From Actinernus sp. WN-2022 (lineage: Eukaryota > Cnidaria > Anthozoa > Actiniaria > Actinernidae), in contig JAOWCC010000019.1 of NCBI GenBank assembly GCA_030867875.1, positions 78,272,861 through 78,336,860 of the forward strand: a stretch of 64,000 nucleotides of DNA, given 5' to 3'. The position numbers and the translations under genes were made by a program. Positions 23,101 through 35,100 of this stretch are shown in pieces (within the stretch, counting starts at the first letter, position 1; each line of letters starts with the position of its first letter). A model generated the notes under the pieces. It had not been told where the DNA came from. It saw only the letters and a program-made list of their open reading frames with translations, and did not search any database.

Positions 23101-26100
23101 TATTAGAAATTAGTTTTCCTATATCAGTAGAAACGCCCATTCACAACCACTAAGAAGTGATTGCAGATGCCTCCCCTGACGTCATGTAATTAGCATTTTA
23201 GATATTAAAACCTCCTTAACTCAGCGGCACAGCATTCAAAGCAAGATATATTGTACCATTCTACTATTCACTTGATGTAGAATTGATATCTAAAATAAAA
23301 AAATAAGCTTCATAGGCACTTTAACATTAGGGCTTGATCTAATTTCTATAGGTAAATTGTTCCATAATAGATCGACCAGTTCGCGGTAAATTTCGACATT
23401 TTGAAAGGGGTGCAAACATGGCGCGAAATACAGTGTTTGTAGTGGGAATCGATGGGAATCCGATGCCAAATATAAATATAATCCGTAAAATCGAATTTCT
23501 GAAATATTCTCAAGATACAAAGGCGATTGGGCGGGGTTTTCCCCATAGCTACTTAAGATACCAGGTAAAAGATTAACATATCGAAATTTGAGGGATGTAG
23601 CTGTGCTGGGAAGCGTGTAATCGTGTTTTCAATTTTCCATACGTTGTCTGTAAATTTTCACGCGGAATTTGACTCATTTTTACAGACAAATGTATGGGAA
23701 ACTGAAAACAAACTGAAAACATTGAAAAGTTTGTATCTGAAGAATATTTCAGAAATTCGATTTTACGGATTTTATTTGGCATCGGATTCCCATCGATTCC
23801 CATACAAACACTGTATTTCGTGCCTTTCAAAATGTCGAAATTTACCGCGAACTGGTCGATCTATTATGGAACAATTTACCTATAGAAATTAGATCAAGCC
23901 CTAATGTTAAAGTGCCTATGAAGCTTATTTTTTTATTTTAGATATCAATTCTACATCAAGTGAATAGTAGAATGGTACAATATATCTTGCTTTGAATGCT
24001 GTGCCGCTGAGTTAAGGAGGTTTTAATATCCAAAATGCTAATTACATGACGTCAGGGGAGGCATCTGCAATCACTTCTTAGTGGTTGTGAATGGTTGTGA
24101 ATGCAGCCAAAAATATGAAAAATAACGAATGAAAAGTCCGAAGACTACAGCAAAGCTGATATACAACGTAAAATTCCAACACAAAGCACTACGGTTAGCT
24201 AGGCCTGACATGAAAAGCGCTCGGACTAGATTGCAGCCATAGACAGCTGTGTTCTGTTTGCTATGCCATACTGACGAGTTCTAATAAGAACGAAACAGCT
24301 GTCTATGGCTGCAATCTAGTCCGAGCGCTTTTCATGTCAGGCCTAGCTAACCGTAGTGCTTTGTGTTGGAATTTTACGTTGTATATCAGCTTTGCTGTAG
24401 TCTTCGGACTTTTCATTCGTTATTTTTCATATTTTTGACTGCATAGGTCCTCACTTCGGATCCAACGTATTTTTACAGGATGTTTGTTCACGGTATTTGC
24501 TTATATTTTTTCTATTATGGATTTTTGTACCGTAGGTCTTATATGGATCCGAATATTCCTGTTATTGTCATCATTTATAAAGCTGGTCTGGCCAGCATAA
24601 CTATTTCTCACAAGGCACTGACATGTTAGGTTCAGATTTGTTTGGTTTTTGGCTTTTCGCCACACGTATAATGACGTGTGACCCGATAACCAAACATTTC
24701 TGTGGGCTCGAAACTAGATGCTCCTTAGCTCAGTCCCGGGTCGGTAGTGCAGTGGCACCGAAACCTGTGTTCTGTTTGCTATGCCATACTGACGAGTTCT
24801 AATAAGAACGAAACAGCTGCCTATGGCTGCAATCTAGTCCGAGCGCTTTTCATGTCAGGCCTAGCTAACCGTAGTGCTTTGTGTTGGAATTTTACGTTGT
24901 ATATCAGCTTTGCTGTAGTCTTCGGACTTTTCATTCGTTATTTATTATATGACAGCTTACCTCTGTTTGAAGAAACCGTTTTGACAGCAGAAACTATCAA
25001 CCTTTTCTGAAGCCAAATGTCGGTTGTGGGGGCGCGCGCTAAAAGCTGATTGGCTATTACTCAAATAGCCCCAGTTTGATTGGCTCGCGCGCTTACAAAA
25101 CCTTTGAAGTGTTGAATAAACCTGTGCACACCTATTCGTGAACCGTGTAATACGCTCGCATATTTGCACTTCTTTTGTCCCCTATTTACACTCAAAAACG
25201 GCAAGTCGTATTATAACGTTGTTTATTTATTTAGTATCCACAGCTGTATCCCGAAGCCAGACAGATGCCCTCATTACTCCCCGGCACCCAGTTGTCCCTC
25301 TTCTGTTAATGGCTGTCTTAAGTTGATCAGACAACAAACTCTGCCGTGCTCTATCCGCTATAAAGTATGCCGTGCCTTGACCACTGACGCCGCAAACTTC
25401 ACCAAAGCTGTCAATCATTCAAACGGAGAACTTTGTGATAACGGAAAAAAATTCTGTCCTCTCAACGATGACTGTATTGACGATGCAGCCTCCTGTACCA
25501 TAGACACTACTGAGAAGGGATTTTTGAACCACACACACAAGCCCTGGGGTGAAGATTGTCCGGCAGATGAACGATTTTGTAACCAGATCATGCAGTGTGT
25601 CCACCGTAACAAGACGTGTTCTGCGAAGTCTGTCTATCAATGGAAACTAGCGAGTGGAAATGACTCTATTGGACTCAATGGACGATTATGTGGCGCAGGA
25701 GAGTGGTTTTGCTTCGCGAAACAAAACTGTATTAAAGTCAGTAAATTCAATAGCACTTGCAAAGTGAATGTGACTCAAGAGGGTAACTATTCAGCACTAA
25801 ATCACCTGTGTCCTCATGAACAGCAGTTCTGTCCTCATAAGACAAAGTGTATTACCAGTCACGAAGCTTGTGACACCTTTCCATCACTCAACTACACTGG
25901 AAGGAATGATAACGGAACTGGTGAGTCCATTGCGATATTCGTATACACACAGCAATCAAACTATGAGCATGCGCGAGAAAATCACTTCCGGTTGTGTGTT
26001 GCAACTTAGCGGATCATTAGCAATATTTTTATGGATTTAAAAGTGATATTAAAATAAGTTATTGTGTGTGGGGGGGGGGGGGGGGGGGGGGGGGGGGTGG

Positions 26101-29100
26101 GATCTAGCCATATAAAGTGTGGAAAGTTGTTCGTAACGGTTTCGTTCTGTGAATCTTTCAAATATCTTTTTCTGATTTCATTAAAATAGCAAGAAAGGAA
26201 GATATATTTCCTTGATAACGAAAAGTATCATCGTAGGTGTGATTTTAGAAAATCGAATCTAATTGGAGTTTCTTTTCCTTTGTACTGCTTAAGGTTGGGA
26301 AGTCGCATGCAAATTGTCCAATTACAAATGTCAGCGGTTGCTGTACGCGACCACACAGTGTCTGTCACGTGTGAAGGACTGCATCCAACCCAGGAACATG
26401 ACGAAATACCGATGTTACCATGACTACCATTACTGCGCTCCCCAACAACGGTACGTTAAATGGGACATGTCGCCTTTGCGCATCTCACAAGCTATATACA
26501 GTTTCCTGTAATCCAATTAAGGTATTCAGAATACGTATTTTTCAAATCATTCTCACTGAAGCTGAGGAAGTCAAACTATAAAATTGAATTTTAGGTCGCG
26601 GGTTCAAATCCCGGCCGGACCAACACTCAGTGTCTTAAAATAACTGAGTAGAAGGTGCTGCCTTTGTGAAACAACTGCAAATGGTTAGACCTTCACGTCT
26701 TCTCGGATAAGGACGTAAAATCGTAGGACTCCCGTCGGCCTCAAGTTTATCAGTCTCATCAGACTGTCACGAGTTACTGGCGTTAAATAAAGTTGCTTTA
26801 CTTTACTTTTTTTTACTTTACGAATGGCAAAAATAACTACTCAGATTAGCAGAGCATGCCTTCCAGGTATACTGGAGAAAATTGGAGACAATTTTGATGA
26901 AGAAGAGCAAAGATTAAAGTGGATAAGAGTACCGCTTTTAAGAAAAAAATAGAGCAACGTGAAATCTGTTCACTGTAAACATAAATCAAGTTTCTAGAAT
27001 AATATTTCGTAATCCACTTTAATCTTTGCCATCTTCTAACGATAAAGTTTGAAAAACATGTCAGGAAATTCACATGGTGTATCTCAAGGTGGTTTTTGTA
27101 GCTTTGTTTACAAGAAACCTAAAGGTTCAATTCGGTTGACAGTTTCACTTAATTTAAATTATTAAACCAAACAAAATATGACCTAGCAAACAATTCATTT
27201 GTGGTTCTCATTTTTCTCTCTACAGATGCATAAACGCCTCAGCTCATTGTTGTAGACCAGGTCACGTCTTCTGCCGCGACGAACAACGGAAGTACGTACG
27301 ACTAAAAATGAATAACAAGTATAAATCTGAACCAGAAATCCCTAGATTTTTTTAGTTCCATAGCTTTCAGAAACACAAAAGCTTGAAAATTGTTCTTGTG
27401 TTGACATTTTACAGATGTCTACCACCCAACGCCAAATGCCACCTTGATCCATGCAAGGACTCTGATTGTGGTCACTTGTTTCGGCGGACCAAAGACCGGT
27501 AGACAAAGCGGTCCAAAGACCGGTAGACTGAGCGGTCCAAAGACCGGTAGAATATGTGGTCCAAATACCGGTAAGATAGGTGGTCCAAATACCGGTAAGA
27601 TAGGCGGTCCAAAGACCGGTAAGATAGGTGGTCCAAAGACCAGTAGCCCGGATAAGTGGTCCAAACCAGTAGGATAGGTGATACAAAGATAATAGGCTAG
27701 GCGCCCAAAGACCATGCAGTAGGTTAGGCGGTCCAAAGACAGCAGGCTAGATGGTCTATTTATATTTGGGAATCTAAACGCTCATTGCTTAGTTACTTTG
27801 CTTCAGGGGCAAATGTATCCAAAAGGGAGAAAGATGTACCCAGTGTCCTCCCAGGAAGAAGTTCTGCTCCAAGATCAGCCGATGTATCCCAACCTCTGCA
27901 TACTGCGTCACTCCCGGAAAGTGCCCACCATGTAAGTCTCCGTCACCCATTTATTATAAGTCGATAGCATGGCATGAGGGAAATTAGTGATTAAATTTCC
28001 CCGAGTGCCGAAGGGAAATTTTATCACTAATTTCCCTAAATATAATGCTATCACTTTGTAATACTATTATTACCGAGGAAAGGAACAAATCTCAGAGAAG
28101 TTTAGTGTTCTCTGCCTGAACTAAAGACGTCGGCGTAGTTGAGTTGCTTTCGAAAACATTTTGTTGTTTATGCTTGATTGAGCGCCATTGATTGGATGAC
28201 CCTGGCTTCCCCTGGAGACAAGTGTGTTGCTTTTGAGAATAATAACACTAACATACGATGAAGTTTGTGTGGTTGACTAAATATGCAAAGAGCATGCGTG
28301 GAGTTTAATTATGTCACGTTTATGGTTTATTAAGTATCCCACATGGAAGAAGCGGGTTAAGAAATGAAGAGAAGACCTTTATTGAGCATATAACGGGTAA
28401 AGTATGGGGTTAACAGGCATTGCGCCAGAACCTGGTGTGCCAAGGGACCGCCTAATGTTCCCTCATCAGCCTGCATGCCCTTCCAATTTTTCATCTTGCA
28501 TGTCAAGAACGAGTATGTATGTTGATGAGGGAACTTACAGATTAAATGCCCCTGAACAAGCATGGAAAACCGAGGTGATCATAGTATTACACTATTTACA
28601 ATTATATAGTTATTGTTATGTGAAGGGGTGGTGGGTGGTGGTGGTGGTGGAGTTGTTTTATGATCGGACCCACACAGGACACACATAGCTAAAACGAAGT
28701 CGATGACTTTACAAATACATTGATTTTGTTCTTAGGGCGCTTCCATGTACGCGAACTGACTGGTCTGATAGGCCAGTTCTTAAATAGAACGTGTCAGTTC
28801 TGAGAACTGGTCCAGTCAGTTCCTAGAACTGATGCGTTAAATTTAAGAACTGGCCTATCAGACCAATCAGTTCTGATAAATGGAAAGCGCCCTTAGCTGC
28901 AAATGGTCTAGAGCGGTGGCATCTACGAATAGCAGTTTCAGAGGTATTGAGCCGATGTAATGAGACGCCATGGAATGAAACGAAACCATCATTCTTGCAT
29001 GACACCAACACCCTCTTAAACAAGCACGACTAATTTAGATACACAGTTTGAATAGCGCTTCAATACATCGAAGTGAGGCGTTCGGGTGAATACCGCTGAA

Positions 29101-32100
29101 ACTGCTATTCGTAGGCGCCACTCTAATATCTGCTATTGTTCGCTTTAGAAACGGGTAGGGGGATGGGACGAGTTTGGTTTCGCAAAGGTGCTTGGGAACG
29201 TTACTGGGAACAGTTAATTGCGATATTGCCATATTTCTTTGTATCACGATTCACTGATCACTTTGTTTACTTTTGAGACGCCAATACTCCGCCCAATACG
29301 GAATATATTTTCTCCCAACTGGCCGGCAATATAATTCGGTATCGCGTCTCAAAATCTCAATTAGTTTATAGTATTCTGCAATTAGAGTGTTCCCAGTAAT
29401 GAACCCAAGCGAAACCGAACTCGCCCAATCGCCCTACTCCTTTCTAAAGTGGTCAACAGTACATTTTCATTATGGCGTCATTTTACTACAACTACCAGAA
29501 TCCTTTTCAAATTATTTTTCTCATTCAGATTTTAAAACTCCTTTGAGAATACCAAGACAATGGTCCAAATTAGAAGAACAAAAGAATTGTCGCAAGGATT
29601 TCTGGTAGTCGTAGTATGTGACGTGTCATGCAACCGATTGCATGGAGTGCCGAAAGTATTAAGTGATTGCTTTGGTTTTGCGTTTGCTTAGCTTTTCTAT
29701 TCGTTGTGAAATATGTTTTGTAATTATCAGCCAATCAACTAAAACCAGGCTTCAAATCCGTCATACAATCAATTGTTGTTTTAGCGAGAGTTATCCACGA
29801 TTGCGTTTACTTTTCCTCGTGAAATCACGCATTACTCTAGTTCATGGTTGGCTCTTTGCATTTTTACTTCCGTTTTCTGGTGATTGGCTCTGTAATAACT
29901 TTGGCTTTGGTTTTATGGCACTCAGTCGAAAACTACTCCAACATAAACTGGTTTTCTGATTCAAACTTGTCCCATGTTGTCTCTAGTTTTATTTTATTTA
30001 TCCAAAAAGACAGTAAGACATACTGCCCAATCCGAATCCACCAATCCCATTCTGTCCTGTAGAGCGGATTTCGATTGAGTGTCGAAAGCAATCCGTGATT
30101 GCTTTGGTTTTGCGTCTGCTCAGTTTTCCTATTGGCTGTGGAAAATGTTTTGTGATTATCAGCCAATCAAGTGCTGAACTAACACCAAACATGTTTTGGT
30201 CCATCACGCCATCAATCACACGCCATCCACGATTACGTTTACTTTGCCTCGTGATTGGTTCAAGTAAAACCAATCGTGAATGACTTCAGTTCGTGATTGG
30301 CTCATTGTGTTTTTACTTGCACCTGATTGGCTCATTGTGTTTTTACTTGCTCCTGTGATTGGTTCTGTGATTACTTTGGTTTTGGTTTTACAACACTCAA
30401 TCGAAAACCGCTCTATGCTTAAACGTTTTATTTTCCTATTTGTCTATTTAACAATTAGTTTCACACTTAGCTGTGGATTTACATAGAAAAACGTGAAACA
30501 CAAGTAATGTTCTAGTTTATTTTTGTCTGCGCAAGCACATACAACCAACCGAACGTGGTCGTAGTCCGTAGTCGCCGTATCTTAAATTCGCTATTGTTGA
30601 TGACATTACGAACGACAATATAAAGAAAAATGCAAAAGTATAGAAACGTTATGAATATATTTAGTGGTACATTAGCATAACCAAGCCACCGACTAGCGGC
30701 AAACTCGTAATCTGATTGGCTACACAGGCGATCGACAATTTCGAACAGACCAGCGGTCGGCTAGAGTAATGGGCCGAGCACACAGCGGTCAAACGTCTGC
30801 GCGTGCGTATTATGGTCAGATTTCCCGCGCAAATTACCTTAAAACGTATTACAGTGAACTTCTACCCCCAAAAGTTAAGAAAAATACGTGAAAGTTAAGC
30901 TTTTTATTTTCACAGTCGACGAGAAATTGAACAAACTTCAAACTGTGAGTTTACCCAAAATTTTCGTAATTTACCAACTGAAGTTCTCAAGGTTTGAAAG
31001 CGGGTTTGTGAACAGTGACGGCCGCCGGCTCGCTTTGAATTTGATTTGGAATACGTTGTTGTTGCAAGACTTTTAACGCATGCGCAGACGTTTGACCGCT
31101 GTGTGTGGGCCGAGTATGCAACGAATGGCGCGAACATTTCAACATTTAGATGAAGCGTTGCCGACCGAATTGACCCAAAATTCCCACATAAGCTATGCCC
31201 AGAAACGCTGTAAACTCGAACAGAAAGCAATTTGTTGTGCATGTATTTTAAATGTTAGCTATTGAAATATCCAAAAGAGTGGTGACTTTCTTACATTAAA
31301 TCGACTAACGTACTCTGTTGTGGTGACATCGAAAAACACGCCGACTTCTCACCGTCGTGGACTCGCTTACGGTACAATGAAACCAACACGAGTGTCTCGT
31401 TCCAGTCCTTTATTGGCACGCGTCCGTAGTCGTAGACTCGTAGTTGTGGTATCTTAAATTCCCTAATATCGTTTGTCACACAAAGCAGAATCTATGAATC
31501 ATTTGTTCTATATTTTTTATTTACAGACCAATTTAAGTGTCCAGAGCTTGGAGGGTGTATCAATCATACACTAACATGCGAGCCCAAAATGCCGCCACCC
31601 TCTGCAATCGTCTATAAGACTGTGTGGCCTTTCGAGACGCTGTCATCCGTGAAGCCATCCCTGTTTGGAGCAGCAAACACTATAGCCATCACAGGGGTTT
31701 CTATTGGAGAAAGTCAAGGAAAAGTACAGTACCACGATGGGTCTAAATGGGTATCTGTGTCTGGGATTAGTCCTTCAACAGCGTTGGTAGTCGGTGGCTC
31801 AAACAGGCTTCGGTGAGCGCTAGTTATCATGAAATATTTGTTAGTGCAGTGGGGACTTTGTGTGCTTTGCAGCATCATTCTTTGGATACACAAATGCATA
31901 GTAGTTTATCTACTCAATTTACTACTGTATATTACTTTCACGACAAAAATACCATTATTTCACCTCCAAAAAGTCACCAAGGTTTGGAAAATTGATCAAT
32001 CACAACTAAACACAACAATTAAATGGATTGATATTCTTATCTAAATAGAGATAACAGATCCAGATTGACAAGCGTAACACTTTAAAGTACGTTCCCACGG

Positions 32101-35100
32101 TGTGCTATTTTCTGATGTTATTTCTTTTTGGTAGCTTCTTGTACAATAATACCAACCACCACGGCATTGTACTGCTGAATTACACCATAAAGGCGGATAG
32201 GGTAGGCCAGAAGATCGACGCAAGCTCAGTTGCTCGCGCCCCTGACCAGGTCATCGCCTTGATCAAGCTTCCACACTATCCTCTACCTCATCCGTCAGAG
32301 AAAGGCCCCCGCTGTGAGGTCAAGGAAGATTCCAGAGGTCACGAAGGGTTCGAAATCGGCGACAAAATACGCCTTGGAGCTGTTAACGTGACGACAGATA
32401 GCCACATCCCTTCGGACATCCTGCGTTTTCTTCAGCCTGCTTCCATTAACTGTTACTTTGAAGCTCTAAAGAATGTAAGGCAATCAAAACCCATTGTGGC
32501 GCTGGTTTCTTTTAACAGTAGTTCAAAACAAGGTAAGGAATAAGACAGTTTATAATTGTTTTTGTGCTTAATAATCATAGAATAAGATCTTGAAAACATC
32601 ATCTTAATTGTATACAGCAGTGAAACTCGATAAAGTCAGGTTCTCCAAGGTCGATTATAAAATATCAATAAAGTAAAAAGTAAAGAAAAGAAAAGTAAAG
32701 TAAAGCAACTTTACTTAACGTCGATAACTCGTGACAGTATGGTGATACTGCATGATAAACTTGAGGCCGACGTAGGACCTACGATTTTACGTCCTTATCC
32801 AAGAAGACGTGAACGTCTAACCATTTGCAGTTCGAGAACGAGATTGTTTCACAAATGCAGTACATCTCCGGCCGAGATTTGAACAAGTAGCGATGTTACA
32901 CCTGTAAGAGCAACACGATTTCGTATTTGACAAAATATGTTTTATTTAGGAATGGTGTAAGATGTCACCAGTCTGATTGACAATATCTTTAATTTTAAAA
33001 GGTGGGTTCCAAGTCTTCGACAGGCGTTGGTCGTCTCCTAAACCATCCATGAGTTCACCCGTTGTAACGAATGACGAACAGAAAGTTCGTTTCTTTCCAG
33101 CCCCCAATTATTATGGGGCGATATCTGCGCAGTTCGTGGGTGGAGTGGTACAGCGACACGATCCTCGTGTACCTGCCACGATATTCGACTTGCCAAGCAC
33201 TGTTAGAACACTTGTTTCCATTGTAAGTAAATCTGTATCAATATCTTTGATCAAAACTGATGTAACATGGATCTGTTCAACACTAAAAGTTTAATAAGGT
33301 TAATTTAAGCCATTAATTTCTCGTTATTAAAAGTTGCTGTATCTATTTTCTGCTTTAGCATTTGGTTGGCAAAAATGCGAGCCGTGCCATAAGAACTCAG
33401 TACGTTCGCGTCATGGTCAGTTTACAGTCATCCCGCACTCGACCAAGCAAGGCTAATATATTGAGCACTATCACCACTCTTGATGCCAGGTTAGCTGCAG
33501 GAGTTGACAAGACAGCACTGGCTGCCGTCAGAAGGATAATCACCAAAGCTTTCGACGACGGTGTGTACACTAGTGTAGTACTAATATTCTTTCAAATGAA
33601 ACCTTAAACAGCCATAGGGGCTGAGAATACGTAAGCTAGACATCAAAAGCATGTTGAACGACAACTGTAACTGCTGTGACCTTTTCAGAACACGAATCAA
33701 TACCTAGACTGTTTTAGGAATACTTTTGTACGTTACACACATGCACATACATACATACATACATATATTTATACATATACACCCGTTTGCAAGAACACTG
33801 CACTGTAAATAGATATATACCTTTTGTCAAATTTGACAGCTAANNNNNNNNNNNNNNNNNNNNNNNNNNNNNNNNNNNNNNNNNNNNNNNNNNNNNNNNN
33901 NNNNNNNNNNNNNNNNNNNNNNNNNNNNNNNNNNNNNNNNNNNCTCCTGAGAGGTCGACCAACTGTAGCACCTAATGATAAGCTGGAGTTTAAAAACGGA
34001 TCATTGAAGAGAGATTTTGAACTTGTGACAAAGGCGATGCCTGGCACATTTAACTTGACTATCCAAAATCCTCCAAATGCTATTGTGCCAAAGGCCATTA
34101 TTTCTGGCCCTAACAAAGTTGGTAAGTCGGTAGTGTTTTCTAGTATTGCCCACTTCCCTTCAAGGTTGGTCAGGTCTCTGTATACACAGTACGTATCAGT
34201 CTCTCTGGTGGGTGGGAAAGAACTCCGGTACCAAAATGACGGGGTTTCTCGGCGTTTGACCTCTAAAAGGTACGCATAAATGAAAAATTCCTAAAGTGAT
34301 TCCTTCGTGTGTACGTTGTAACAATAACCTTAAAATTCTAATTCTGAACCTCAAAAAGTACGACTTGGTTGCGTAACTAACTCGTGCGAAGAGAACCCCC
34401 TCAAGGTACGGTTACGAGAATTGTTATCCCTAAAAGGAGCGCCGAGCACTCCCGTCAGTGAGTCCCCCTGGGGTCTCAAAGCACACTGGTTGAGACTGCT
34501 TTAGAATAAACATTCGAGGTCAGGTTACGCGGCCTGAATGTTTACAATAGCCATAATAAGTAGTATTTGTTTCCTCCCAGTTGCACAGTATTTGAACTGG
34601 GTTCAAATTAAGTTAAGAAATCTCGGCTGGTTTGTCCAGTGTAAAACTCCTTTGGATTTGGCTTCATTTTTAATTTAATGACGCTCTCTTTGTATCATCA
34701 GGCCCATGCGCTAATATTCGTCTAAGTGCTGCCAAGTCGCATGGTAGCGGGGGTCGAAGGTTGAAGTTCGAGTGGTTTATACGATGGGCTTCAGACCAAG
34801 ACATGGGTGCCATCAACCAAAACGCAACAGACGACTTAACAGCTATCAATGCTTTTCTCGCCGCTTTACCGGATTTCTCACCTCTTGTCACGATTACTAA
34901 AAACAATGTCAAACTCAACTTGATGTACGAGGTTGTCGTGCGAGTGACGAATTTCCTGGATCAAACTAGCACCAATGCTACCCTGGGTGTTGTACGTGAA
35001 AATAAGCAACTTCCGAGCATCAGTGTTGGGGAAACAACGCGGGAAGTGAAAGCTTCGCGAGATGTGACTATACAAGGTTAGTCATTGTTAAAGAAAGTGA

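Noticed and set aside
28404..28688. 94-residue open frame as an exon
   Set aside because: It does not fit the phase between exons 9 and 10, which already join in frame, and it has no recognisable features.
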